Source of the DNA: Ricordea florida
Taxonomy: Eukaryota; Cnidaria; Anthozoa; Corallimorpharia; Ricordeidae
Assembly: GCA_949710005.1 (NCBI GenBank)
Contig: OX453282.1
Location: 21,384,664-21,448,663, forward strand
Length of the DNA stretch: 64,000 bases
Direction: 5' to 3'
A program made the translations under genes and the position numbers. Shown in pieces: positions 40,001 through 49,418 of this stretch (position 1 is its first letter; every line of letters starts with the position of its first letter). The notes under the pieces were generated by a model, which was not told the origin of the DNA, did not search any database, and saw only the letters and a program-made list of their open reading frames with translations.

Positions 40001-41657
40001 ATTTTTCATTTTGATTCTCAAACTTATTAATATCCGTTAATTTAAATGGAAACTCAATTCCCTTCCAATTAAATCTATTAGACATTTCAATCAGTTCTTT
40101 AGTTATTCTCTCTGGATGAACATCTATTTTATTTGTTGCTATGCTTGCTACATAAGGAAAACATTTTTCATCATAATTCTTAGGATTTATTATTGCTTTT
40201 TTATTTGCTAAGAATTCTGGTAGTTCAATATAACTTTTTGCGGAAAGTGGATCAAATGGGTCAATTTTTATATCAAAGTATTCCACACCATTAAATTCCC
40301 AACCGCTTTCTCTTTTTGTATAACTTTTAAAAAGCTCTAGTAAATATCCAATCATCTCATCGAATAGTTTGGATAAATCTGTTGACTCTGTTATAACCTC
40401 AGGCCTTTGACTGTTAAAAAATCCATATGACCTTTCTTTCATATTTTTATTATAATCAAATTGTACAAATTTACAGACGAAAATAAATTTCATCTTTATA
40501 GGTTTCTCTTGCTTATTAATTAAGTTAATAACTGTCGGTTTTATTTCTCTTATAAATGTTAATTCGTCAAGTCCTAATTCTACGATTTTTTTAGGTTCTA
40601 AAAATGCAAGATCTTTATTTTCTAAATCAGTTTTATATTCCCTTCCATATATTCTATATGTTTTCAGATAACCATCGAATGCTGTATTAATTTCTATTGG
40701 AGTAAAATCTTCTAGTTCTTGTTTTTTTTTATTTCTCTTTTTTCTCGGTGTAGGGATTGGTGGTTCCTGAGGTTGCGGATTAGGTTGAGTTTTATTTTTT
40801 TTATTTTTTCTTCTCCTATTTTTTCTACGTTTATTTTTTGAGTTTTGTGATTGTTGTTGAGGGTTCTCTTCCATTTTTGTTTTAGTAAATGATTGATTTT
40901 GTTGTTGTTGTAGTTCTTGTGTTTGTTCTTGAAGAGTTTGTAATGTTTTTATTTGTTCTTGTTGTTCCTGTGGTGTTTGTTGATTTAAGTTTTGTAATAT
41001 TTGTGATTGTTGTTTTATGTTTTGTAATATTTGCGTTTTTATTTGTTCTTGTAGTTTTTGTTTTAGTATTTGTATTTGTTCAATCTGGGGTTGAGGATTA
41101 TTTTTTCTTAGAATGGGAATAGGTTTTTCCTGAGGTTTTGGTTTTGTTTGTGATTTAGGAACTCTAGGTCTAGGATCTTTCTTTTGATTATTAATATTTT
41201 TTCTAGGATTAGTAATTGGAATAGGTTTAGGTATAAAACTTTTTCTAGGAGTAGTGGTTGGTGGTGGTCTACCTGGAGGTGTTCCGGGGCGGCGATCTCT
41301 AGGTGGTCTACCTGGAGGAGGGCTGTCTGGATTAAAGGTAGTATCTGAAGGGTTGTTAGGTGGTGTATTTTCAATTGTAGGTTGAGTATTTGGAATTGGA
41401 AGAGGTGTGTTCTCATTAGGTCTATGTGGTGTGTCTCGTAATGATGCAGTGATTACTCGAATATTTTTAATTATTTTTTCAACATTATTAGATATTTCAG
41501 AAATTTTAGCTAGAAAATCAATACGTTCTCTTTTAGTCTTATAAAATGACTTTCTCCGTGGGTTATACCAGTAAACTAACATTTTTAATTGTTCAGCACT
41601 TAGTTTTCTTTGTAAATTCTCCATATCAGCACTTAGTTCTCTTTGTGGTCTATCCAT
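37035..41657 (-). CDS. PolB: Protein-primed family B DNA polymerase
   Basis: 1540 aa. SAP-like N-terminus (about 18-55), then a Pro/Gln/Lys-rich low-complexity region (about 78-315). C2H2-like finger (C618, C621, H634, C638). Exonuclease motifs: ExoI D677-x-E679, ExoII N825...D830, ExoIII Y1033-x3-D1037. An endonuclease-VII-like Zn cluster CHIC...RDHCHYTGKYRG...C sits at 778-809 and a CxxC-rich finger at 904-947. Polymerase motif A YLDANNLYG (D1133), motif B NSVFG (1271-1275), motif C DTDS (1367-1370). All catalytic residues present, so likely functional. Longer than typical Polinton PolB because of the N-terminal extension. Start and promoter lie in the right TIR. Confidence 0.95.
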   Translation of the reverse strand: MDRPQRELSADMENLQRKLSAEQLKMLVYWYNPRRKSFYKTKRERIDFLAKISEISNNVEKIIKNIRVITASLRDTPHRPNENTPLPIPNTQPTIENTPPNNPSDTTFNPDSPPPGRPPRDRRPGTPPGRPPPTTTPRKSFIPKPIPITNPRKNINNQKKDPRPRVPKSQTKPKPQEKPIPILRKNNPQPQIEQIQILKQKLQEQIKTQILQNIKQQSQILQNLNQQTPQEQQEQIKTLQTLQEQTQELQQQQNQSFTKTKMEENPQQQSQNSKNKRRKNRRRKNKKNKTQPNPQPQEPPIPTPRKKRNKKKQELEDFTPIEINTAFDGYLKTYRIYGREYKTDLENKDLAFLEPKKIVELGLDELTFIREIKPTVINLINKQEKPIKMKFIFVCKFVQFDYNKNMKERSYGFFNSQRPEVITESTDLSKLFDEMIGYLLELFKSYTKRESGWEFNGVEYFDIKIDPFDPLSAKSYIELPEFLANKKAIINPKNYDEKCFPYVASIATNKIDVHPERITKELIEMSNRFNWKGIEFPFKLTDINKFENQNEKYAVNVYGFDEKKLKIYPLHISDKENRFLIESLYITKNETSHYYWIKNFDKLVHSQVTKHTKKIYTCRRCFYHTHEEETLKKHEEYCKEHDAVRIEMPIDKDGNPEILKFNNYSNKIKAPFSVYCDKETYRILLDYIESEDKTKSYSIKYDKHKASAYCYFIKFVDEEYEPFIRRYTAKSPEEDIGEIFMLQLEKDIRQIYEKIKPNKKLKWMTQREQLEYKNATICHICEKELLEEDKVRDHCHYTGKYRGAAHKKCNLNFFNRKFIPIFFHNLAGFDAHLSIKSIGKTEGKVKCIPNNEEKYISYTKQIILGEYKNKNGVLKKDILDIRFVDSFKFMQTSLNNLVQNLTNCGKCESCKPGDCIKRYIEDGKIIKYTGFGRCEKCKNCKLSKSRCLSPKDDKLIETKKVFKDKTYLAMRKGVFPYEYFTSLDILNETKLPQIEAFYSKLNDEKISEEDYKHAQKVWKAFNMKTMRDYHDLYLLLDVLLLTDVFENFRDVCMKNYQLDPAHYLTAPSLAWDAMLKITKVNLELLIDNDMLLMFEKGIRGGISQISKRQAKANNPYMENFIDDMVKSYIIYLDANNLYGAAMSDLLPTHGFKWMTEEEFENWRDIPCILEVNLDYPKHLHDLHNDYPLAPERLTVNKVKKLIPNLNNKEKYVLHRKNLKLYESLGLKITKIHRAIKFKESAWLKPYIDLNTKLRANAKNDFEKDFFKLMNNSVFGKTMENIRKRVDIRLVTNEEQARKLISKPNYHHRTIFCEDLAAIHMKKKFIRFNKPIYLGMCILDLSKVIMYDFHYNYIKPKYGDKAELLMTDTDSLVYEIETEDFFKDISSDVREKFDTSNYPKDHPSGIEIGVNKKVIGMFKDEMGGNIIKEFIGLRPKLYSILKDNNDEIKKDKGIKQCVVKNTIKHNDYKDVLETGEHQMREMNVFRTEKHDIYTVAINKIALSANDDKRIICKDGKHTLAIGHYRTKPDQSKTESGGNSVS

Positions 41658-41888
41658 AATTTTATATTTTTTTTATCTAATCTTTAAATATCTTTTTTAA
41701 TTTTATTTTTTAAAAAAAATTTGTCTTAGGATTTTCGGATACTTTAAAAATTTATCTCAGGGCTGATCGCAAGGAAGACTTGATAAAGGTTTTACTAAGG
41801 CTTGACTAAGGTATGACTAAGGCTTTATTAAAATTTATTTTTTTATATATTTTTTTTTTGTCCTAGAAAATACATTTTTGATATATAT
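41648..41888 (-). repeat. Right TIR of the Polinton (241 bp)
   Basis: Exact inverted copy of 26094-26334. Carries the polymerase promoter and its first three codons. Confidence 0.95.
41677..41689 (-). promoter_or_regulatory. TIR promoter motif ATTTAAAGATTAG (right)
   Basis: 20 nt upstream of the polymerase ATG at 41657; the inverted copy of the left TIR motif. Confidence 0.55.
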
Positions 41889-41893
41889 CGAGC
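41889..41893. repeat. Right target-site duplication of the Polinton (CGAGC)
   Basis: Matches 26089-26093. Confidence 0.85.
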
Positions 41894-42293
41894 TAACATG
41901 CGGCATGGAATCTCACGAAGTCGAAGCATCATTGGCCAAAACGACCAAAACGGTTAATCACATTAACTATTAACTGGAAAAGGCTGTAATTGAAACCACA
42001 GACTTAAAGCTGATACATAATGAACCCTGTGAACCCTGATGCGTTGTAAAACAAAACACTTGGCTCGCGCTTGCGAAACAACCGGTTGCCGACCGCCTGC
42101 CGACCGTTCTAAAGAGTGTTATCACCGCAGACATTTTTTTTACTACCGAAAACCGCGACTTAAATGTTGTAATAACCGGAAACCGCTTAGTGTCTTGAAA
42201 CCGCAATACCGCGAGTTAAAATGAAAATTACCGCAAAACCGCACCAAAAATAACGTAAAACCGCATCACCGCAAACCATTACGCCCCCCTCCT
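41894..42293. other. Host flank right of the Polinton
   Basis: No gene recognised. The stretch 42060-42260 repeats ACCGC/ACCGN motifs irregularly; short ORFs on both strands look like chance. Confidence 0.4.
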
Positions 42294-43073
42294 GGGTAGT
42301 TTCGAAAACGAAGCACTCGAAAACGAAGACCAAATCACGAAGCACCCAAATCTCGAAAACGAAGCACCCAAAACTCGAAAACGAGGCAGCCAAAACTCGA
42401 AAACGAAGACCCCAAAATCTGGAAAACGAAGCACCCAAAACTCGAAACCACTGTATGTTTAATAACTGCAACTTTACGTCTTGCATGACGCAATCCGAAT
42501 CAGGTGGAGGCAGCGGATGCGTGCGCACCTCCAAAGGTCCATAAAATCCATCCCAAGGTTTTATAAGAGCCTGCCAACTGTTTAACTGAACCTTTCTAGA
42601 TGGGATATAATGTATTAATTTTATTATTGGTCTCGCTTTACTTGATACATCTTACCTTAATATGCGTTTTATCGGTACACATGCATATTGATGTAGACTT
42701 CAAACCTGTCCGTCAGCAGGTTTTGGCGTATTCAAGTACGCGTGAGCAGTAACACAAAAGGTCTGAAACGAGGCTGAAAACGGAGGGTGACGCTCGCGCG
42801 TATTACTCTTACGCCACGCTTTACCGACTTTTTTACTGATTTTGAGAAAAAAACCCGACTATGTTGCAGTCTAACATATTGGATATTTATGACACTGCGT
42901 GATCAGATCAGATCAGATCAGATCCGATCAGATCCAGGCAGAATTTGTTCTAGGGTAATAGCCTGGGATCAGGCTCTATGGTGGGGTCTTCGTTTTCGAG
43001 ATTTGGGTGCTTCGTTTTCGAGATTTGGGTGCTTCGGTCTTCGTTTTCGAGTGCTTCGTTTTCGAAACTACCC
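42294..43073. mobile_element. TIR element with CTCGAAAACGAAGCACCCAA subterminal repeats
   Basis: Ends GGGTAGTTTCGAAAACGAAG and its complement; each end carries several copies of the CTCGAAAACGAAG unit in inverted orientation (42300-42445 and 42985-43065). No ORF of note inside. Lies directly against a LINE RT fragment at its GIQQGS motif. Confidence 0.65.
42900..42937. repeat. (GATCA)n microsatellite
   Basis: Six to seven GATCA/GATCC units within the preceding element. Confidence 0.85.
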
Positions 43074-43282
43074 TGATCCCTGTTGTATACCGATGGATAC
43101 AGGCATAGTGTCAGAGTTATGTCCGTTAACAACTGTGCACTGCTTTCTCCATTTAAATAACTAGCAATCCAACTCAGTGCTTGATCGCAAATGCCAAAGT
43201 TCGTGCGTAATTTCTCCAACAAGACCTGGTGCGAGACACTGTCAAACGCTTTGCGAAAGTCCTCAAAGGCGACAGCGGTAAG
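43074..43282 (-). mobile_element. LINE reverse-transcriptase fragment
   Basis: On minus: TAVAFEDFRKAFDSVSHQVL then LEKLRTNFGICDQALSWIAS and, after a frameshift, a PVSIGIQQGS motif at the element border. The frame is cut on both sides by mobile elements. Confidence 0.75.
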
Positions 43283-44329
43283 ATTTCCGCACAGGTCCCT
43301 ACTTCATTATGCATGCTGTAGCTGTATTGTCTTGGGAAGTGCGAGAGCAAACATTTCTGAGAACGAAACCGTACGGCCACAGCGGTATCCAGTCGTTTCG
43401 TACCCACGACCAGTTCGTACCCAGACGATTCGTACCCAAATGTAGACGATTCGTACCCAACCTCGGATGGTTCGTACCCAACCCTCTGGACGATTCGTAC
43501 CATGGTCAACATTCATAACAAAAAGCATCTTTGAGAACGATTAAAGATCAAGATCAACCGAAGTTACCTTGAATGATGTTGACTGTTTATCCTCCTTGAT
43601 TCATAAGTACATTTTGACTAAGAAAACGGGCTTAAGCAAGCGCAACACAAGCTTCACAAATTCTTTTTTGTGATCGGCTACTCCATTGTTGCGTGCGACA
43701 TGTCGTTAAAGATGTAACGAGTAGGATACAAGTAAACCCCTTTTGTTTATTTTAAAAGAGCATATTTAAGCGAAGTCAAGCGAAGCGAAGTCAAGTCACT
43801 GATTTATTAGATTTAACTTAAGATTTAACAGGTTCCGGCTAAATCCGAGCGCGCTCAACAGAAATCAATAGCTTTTTTTTTTCGATTTTTAGTCGCACGT
43901 GATCGGGACAAGCCAATTTACAAATTGTAAAGAAAGTTTGACTTACTAAACAGTAGACAGCAACTTATCGTCGAATGCAAAGCCGACTCTTTGACATGTG
44001 GGAAGCATTTAACAACAAGCAGAAATCGCTATCGAAACAGCTGCTGAAAGGATGCGCTAACGTCAACAGGCCAGTTATTACTTGAACTGAACACTTTAAC
44101 TTTGCACTGCATCAAATGTAAGAAGTAAAAGCAAAATTACGGTGTTCGAGGAGTATCACTAAAAAAAGTTTGTTTTGATTCTTTTCTTCTCTTGACTTGA
44201 TTTGTTTTGTGCGACTTTTGATTTCTCAAAAGTAATTTTGATTTTTTTAAAAGAACTATTTGATTTATTTTGCTTCACTTTTGATTTCTAAAATAAGTGT
44301 TTGATTTGCAAACTTTGCCCGTTTGATTT

Positions 44330-44690
44330 CTAAAAGGATTTATTTATTTTAGAAAATTTCTCCGTTTGATTTCTCAAATGAATTTTTCATTTCCAAAATT
44401 TCTCCGTTTGATTTCTCAAATGAATTTTTCATTTCCAAAATTTCTCTGTTTGATTTCTCAAAGGAGTTTTTGATTTTCAAAATTTGTCCGTTTGATTTCT
44501 CAAATGAGTTTTTGATTTTCAAAATTTGTCCGTTTGATTTCTCAAATGAGTTTTTCATTTCCAAAATTTTCTTCTTTGATTTCTCAATTGAGTTTTTTGT
44601 TTAGAAAATTTGCTTCTTTGATTTCTCAAATGAGTTTTTGATTTTCAAAATTTATCCGTTTGATTTCTCAAATGAAATTTCGATTTTCGA
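44330..44690. repeat. Minisatellite, about 45-bp unit (TTTGATTTCTCAAATGA)
   Basis: Seven or so imperfect units CCGTTTGATTTCTCAAATGA plus a TTTCAAAATTT spacer. The ORF reading FEKSNG.ILKIKNS in repeats on minus is an artefact. Confidence 0.85.
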
Positions 44691-44872
44691 AACTTGTCCT
44701 TCCATTTCTCACGATTTTTTGATTTCCAAAATTTCCCTGTTGATTTTCAAAATGAGTCCGTTTTATTTCCCAAATGGCGCTTTTGATTTTCAAAATGAGG
44801 CGATTGGCATATCAGCACGTGACAAGCGACCGTAGGTGGTCAGTTCTACTAGTTTGTCAGATCACAATCGGT

Positions 44873-45013
44873 ATGGCCGAACGCGATAGAGAAGGAGTAT
44901 TCCGTGGAAGCTGTATCAACCACCCTCCACATCGATTTGGTGCGTGTGAGAAGTTCGTGCTGATGGAAGGCACATCCAAGTGTAGAACTTGTGGTTGTGT
45001 TACACGTTCCCAC
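44873..45013 (+). CDS. Candidate single Cys/His-rich exon inside the 2.8-kb transposon
   Basis: ATG at 44873, 47 codons, then a consensus donor CAC/GTAAGT at 45013/45014. Cys and His residues C14, H17, C25, C37, C40, C42 and H47 could bind zinc. No partner exon was found, so it may be a captured first exon or chance. Confidence 0.35.
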
Positions 45014-45371
45014 GTAAGTACCATTCTCATTATGCCATGAGTGGTTGGTTAACATACTCACATGGTCATTTGACTGGTAAACATTTTCAGTTTAAGGACT
45101 TTAGGGTTAGCCGTCCAATACGTCAGCTTAAATTGGGTCGGCTGTTTGTTCCTTAGTAAATTAGTTATGAAATGCAGTTAAACATTCCCGTTCGCTAAAC
45201 ACCGAAATAGAAGACTGGACCGTAGAGAGTGGCCTAGGAATGCAGTAAAATACATTTCTTATAGCATTAATTTGTCCAAAAATTTACCTGTATATACCGT
45301 ATTTTCTCAATTAAACTCTCCGGGCGTTTATTTCAAAGTTGGCTTTGTGGACCCAGCGTTTATGCACCTAT

Positions 45372-45912
45372 CATCGCCATCCCCTGGGGGGGGACCCCGG
45401 GCAAGGGAGGGGACTTTGTACAGGATCCTGTCGAAGTTCTTGATTTCCCCCTCCTTGAAGGGGACACAGAGCAAGCAAAGTTGAGAAATCCCCCCTACCA
45501 GATGGGGATCATATTGAACAGCATCAAACCACAGTAAAAACAAAAGTCCAATGTCAGTCAATTGTCTTCCATTGTAATATCTGAAGCAGCAAATATAAGG
45601 AATAACACGATGGAAATGGATTTACATAACAATACCTGAGCTCACGCAGTGCGCCATTTTCCACGAGGAGAAGGTAAACCCGCGTTCTTCTGTACAGTGG
45701 TCTTTATGTCGTTGATGTAAGACCACTTGAAATTGACCTATTTCTTTTACGAAGTCCCCTGTTTTCCCCGGGTTGCCGGGCTTTCAGAAACCAAACCTCC
45801 CTCATTTCCCCCACATGCAGGGTAAAATGATCGTTCAAACCCCCGTGTAAGTCCCCATACAAAGCTGTATTTGCCCGGGGTCCCCCCCCCCCCAGGGGAT
45901 GGCCGATGATAC
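45372..45912. repeat. Inverted G/C-rich pair
   Basis: ATCGCCATCCCCTGGGGGGG at the left is mirrored by CCCCCAGGGGATGGCCGATG at the right, inside the 2.8-kb transposon. Confidence 0.55.
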
Positions 45913-46375
45913 GTGCATTACTTAGTTTATTTGGGCCCGCCATTTCTTTAAAAAGAGTTTTTATTCATTTTGCTTGACATCCTGTATGTTGCCCTTACCA
46001 CAGATAAACGTCTGAGGAGCTTATTCTCGACTTCCTATTTTTGACCTAGCGTTTAATCGGGAAAGAAAAAGACAAGAAAAAGATACTGTTTGACACAAAA
46101 CAACTTGGTAATAGGATGGGTACGAAACGCCTTAATTTGTTGGGTACGAATCGTCCGTGTTGGGTACGAATCGTCTGGGTACGAACTTGTCGAGGGTACG
46201 AAACGACTGGTAAGCGCCACAGCATGCATAATGAAGTAGGGACCTGTGAGGAAATCTCCAATTTGGCTAGATTCTAGAGTACCCGGCCACAAAAATCTGT
46301 GACTTAAAACCCTGCTCCCGTAGTCCCACAGTCCGCATCTAATTTGAATGCACAAGTATATGCTTCGTTCTTTGA

Positions 46376-46620
46376 ATCACTTAGTGTTTGACTGCGTGAC
46401 TGCGGGACTGCGGGAGCACTAGTTGCACATTCCCCTGAATTTCACTTAGTTTTCGACTGCGTGACTGCGGGACTGCGGGAGCACTAGTTACACATTCCCC
46501 TGAATTTCACTTAGCTTTCTACTGCGTGACTGTGGGACTTTGGGAGCACTAGTTACACATCCCCTGAATTTCACTTAGCTTTTGACTGCGGGATTGTGGG
46601 ACTGCGGGAGCACGGGTATA
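46376..46620. repeat. Minisatellite, about 63-bp unit, 4 copies
   Basis: Units contain GACTGCGTGACTGCGGGACT and GCGGGAGCACTAGTTACACA. A partial inverted copy (CTGCTCCCGTAGTCCCACAG) lies just before, at 46312. Confidence 0.85.
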
Positions 46621-46714
46621 TATATAATTACAAATTTTGCAGTTAACTTTATCTACAGAGATTTAAAAAAAATTCGCAAAAAAGTTTATCAGTGTACTTA
46701 TATTATATACTAAG

Positions 46715-47650
46715 GGAAAATTTCGCAGTCAGTGAATTTTCATTAACGGCGAAGTAAGAATCCCCATTTAAGAAATAGAAAACATGTACCGTGTTTCTAT
46801 TGAGTTGTAGAAACACGAGTGAAAGTTTCTAATATAATATAGAAGGAATATTTTGCAGTGAGTAAAATATTGTTTTAGCCACGAGAAAATAAAATTCATA
46901 TCTTCAAGCCGCCGTGTAATGTTCTTTTTATTATATAGACAAAGAGACATCGATACAAATTTCGGAGGGAAATTACCGAGATTACGTCATCGATAAACTC
47001 ACGTGCGAGATTATGGAAAATAAACTACTCGGGTCCCGGATGTAGTTCTTATGAATTTTGTGGGGATACCTACTTCGCCGTTAATGAAAATTCACTAACT
47101 GCGAAATATTCCCTTCTATATTATAATTGGGACTTCCTACTTCGCCGTTAACGAAAATTCACTAACTGCGAAATATTCCCCTCTATATTATAATGGGGAT
47201 TCTTACTTCGCCGTTAATGAAAATTCCCTAACTGCGAAATATTCCCCTCTATATTATAATTGAGATTCCTACTTCGCCGTTAACGAAAATTCCCTAACTG
47301 CGAAATATTCCCCTCTATATTATAATTGAGATTCCTACTTCGCCGTTAATAAAAAATCACTAACTGCGAAATATTCCCTTCTATATTATAATTGGGACTT
47401 CCTACTTCGCTGTTAATGAAAATTCACTAACTGCGAAATATTTCCTTCATATTATAATTGGGACTTCCTACTTCGCCGTTTATGAAAATTCACTACCTGC
47501 GAAATATTTCCTTCCATATTATAATGGGGATTCTTACTTCGCCGTTAATGAAAATTCACTAACTGGGAAATATTCCCTTTTATTTTATAATTGAGATTCC
47601 TACTTCGCCGTTAACGAAAATTCACTAACAGCGAAATATTACCTTTATAT
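46715..47650. repeat. Satellite, about 60-bp unit, with an inverted leading copy
   Basis: About nine units of ACTTCGCCGTTAATGAAAAT plus CACTAACTGCGAAATATTCC from 47075 to 47650, preceded by one unit in the opposite orientation (46718-46766). The stretch 46770-47060 between them is unique. Confidence 0.8.
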
Positions 47651-47704
47651 ATTATATCGAGTGACTTTGTTGCGAAATTTTTTACTCTCTATAGAGTAGA
47701 ATAA

Positions 47705-47915
47705 TTGCAAAATTTGCATTTGTCAAAGTACCGACCAGGGAGTCCTTCAACTCTGATTCTAGGATTTTGCTCGGAATACTAAGTAGTGATATCAGCCTGT
47801 AATTTCCTATCTCTGTAGCATCGTCTTTGTTAAAGATGGGTGTAAGCCTTGCTATTTTCCAGCTCGAGTCGAAAGACTCACTTTCAATACAAGTATTGAA
47901 CAGCCTATATATAGA
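47705..47915 (-). mobile_element. LINE reverse-transcriptase fragment (N-terminal RT motifs)
   Basis: On minus: SFDSSWKIARLTPIFNKDDA, EIGNYRLISLLSIPSKILES (RT motifs 1-2) ending DSLVGTLTNANL at the satellite. May be the missing upstream part of the fragment at 43074-43282, separated by later insertions. Confidence 0.7.
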
Positions 47916-48609
47916 TGGCGTCCCAGGAGAGGGTGGGGGAAAGACTCGTATCTGAAAGAGGCGGGGAAGCTCGACAGAAATTTTGAATGAAACCCCTAAT
48001 GGAGACCGATCTGGGCGTGGCCAAACCTTTTTTGACCCCTAAAAAAGATCATGTTAAAAAGCCCTCTTTAGATAGTGCGTTATAGAAAACTTTGATTATA
48101 TGAATCGACTAATTAAAACAAATTAAAAACATGCATATTAAGTATATATTTTTACACTTCTTTGCGTGAAACACTAAACAAGATCTTCACAGCTAAATAT
48201 ACATGGCGTTTTACCCAGAACACCCCAAGTGAGACCAAAATTGACAATTTACACCTCTAAGAAAGACAAGCATCCCGCCCCTTTCATATGCAAGTCCCCC
48301 CCCCGGAACTGTGTATATAGGTTTCAGCTGTTTCCCTTCCAGCGATGATCAATTTGCAATTTCAGCTAACATATTAATACCATGTAAGGCTAACAGATGA
48401 TAAGAATTCTGACACTTATCAATCAAAGGGTAATATATTGATCAAACAATATAGTCTCCAAACTAGCACATAAGGAAATGTGTGGCTCTTTGTAAGAGAA
48501 TTCCTATTCAGACCTAAGGAGCACAATCATAAGTTAATAGAATGCAGGGCACCCAACTGTTAAAGCATTGTCTACCTACAAGATTTACTGCATCATTTTC
48601 ACAATTGCA
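47916..48609. other. Unassigned stretch
   Basis: No gene or repeat recognised, apart from a short C-run near 48297. Confidence 0.35.
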
Positions 48610-49060
48610 CTCCTCAAGTTCAAGTTCAAGTTCATTTATTCACACTTATTCAATTACAATACAACAACAATAAGGGAAAAAAAAAAACAGAGCTAACTAT
48701 ACCTCGAATTAAACATAACAAAGGAAAAGAGTGTGTAGCAGCCAAAGGAGCCAAGCTTTCGAGTTGGCTACTACCACATGGCGGTGACAAGTGGGTGGAG
48801 GTTGTACAGTGCTACTAATACTACTACTAATAATAATACTATTTAGATTAAATAATTAAATAAGTATAACTAAGTGACAGATTAGAGTTGTTCAAAATAC
48901 CTAACTATCAAGTAGAAAGAGTTTATATTCTTTTTTAAAACTTTTCACGGGGAGACACTTAATTTTCGTAGGTATTGCTTCCCAGGTCTGTGATGCCACT
49001 ACACTAAACCTTGCTAGGCCATAATTAGGCCATAATTAGGCCATAATTAACTCCTGATGC
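48610..49060 (-). mobile_element. LINE 3' end
   Basis: On minus, a C-terminal RT-like frame reads WEAIPTKIKCLPVKSFKKEY then KLFLLDS and a stop, followed by an AT-rich 3' region ending in a poly-T stretch and AAGTTC repeats near 48616 (plus strand). Confidence 0.6.
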
Positions 49061-49317
49061 AGTACCATCAAAGCAATTGCCTGGAATACACAGAGCATGA
49101 CAAAATGAATGGTTTGGTTGCAAAATAAATGAACACCAATCTGATTTATTTAAATTTTGTCCATAGCCTATCACTGCAAAACCTTTAGGGGTCTTGAACT
49201 AAAAGGAATACATTAAAGAGATTCCTCTTAAATACTTTCCACCAAAAATTACAAAATGAATAAATAAATGAAAAAGATAAGTTAGAAGAGTAGTAATAAA
49301 GATTTCAATAGAGTTTA

Positions 49318-49418
49318 TTAACTCTTTAACCCCGATAGTGTCTTTACAGATGTTACTCTGGCTAACGCCAGACGATTTTACTCGTCCCAGGGAGACCCCT
49401 CGGGGCTTAAAGGGTTAA
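49318..49418. mobile_element. TTAACCC-type MITE, copy 3
   Basis: Same family as 365-466. The left end is slightly degenerate (TTAACTCTTTAACCCC) and the right end is intact. Confidence 0.75.

Larger units (their letters stand above)
26094..41888. mobile_element. Complete Polinton/Maverick (adintovirus-like) element, 15,795 bp
   Basis: Perfect 241-bp terminal inverted repeats, 5-bp target duplication, and 14 uninterrupted ORFs including protein-primed PolB, DDE integrase, A32/FtsK-type packaging ATPase and double jelly-roll MCP, the diagnostic Polinton set. Clearly more AT-rich than its flanks. Identical TIRs and intact frames point to a recent insertion of a possibly functional, virus-like element. 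No adenain-type cysteine protease was recognised, and the TIR starts ATATATATC rather than the AG usual for the superfamily. Confidence 0.95.
43383..46216. mobile_element. 2,834-bp TIR transposon with GACGATTCGTACCCA subterminal repeats and 6-bp TSD
   Basis: Inverted ends (CCAGTCGTTTCGTACCC, AGTTCGTACCCAGACGATTC) hold several GACGATTCGTACCCA units each. CCACAG is duplicated at 43377-43382 and 46217-46222. The interior has a 45-bp minisatellite, a G/C-rich inverted pair and one small candidate exon, but no transposase was recognised. Superfamily open; a 6-bp duplication would fit Dada-like or Polinton-type integration. Confidence 0.7.
43283..46256. mobile_element. GATTTCCGCACAGG-type MITE split by a 2.8-kb transposon
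   Basis: Left half 43283-43382 and right half 46217-46256 make one MITE like the copy at 5887-6030. The gap is the element 43383-46216, with CCACAG duplicated on both sides. Confidence 0.75.

Noticed and set aside
40889-41416. Hydrophobic VVVVLVFVLEEF and LLQVDH ORFs overlapping PolB
   Set aside because: Other-frame shadows of the Pro/Gln-rich low-complexity region of PolB.
43191-43528. Overlapping ORFs with FVPN/GTNR repeats
   Set aside because: They read the GACGATTCGTACCCA subterminal repeats of the 2.8-kb transposon.
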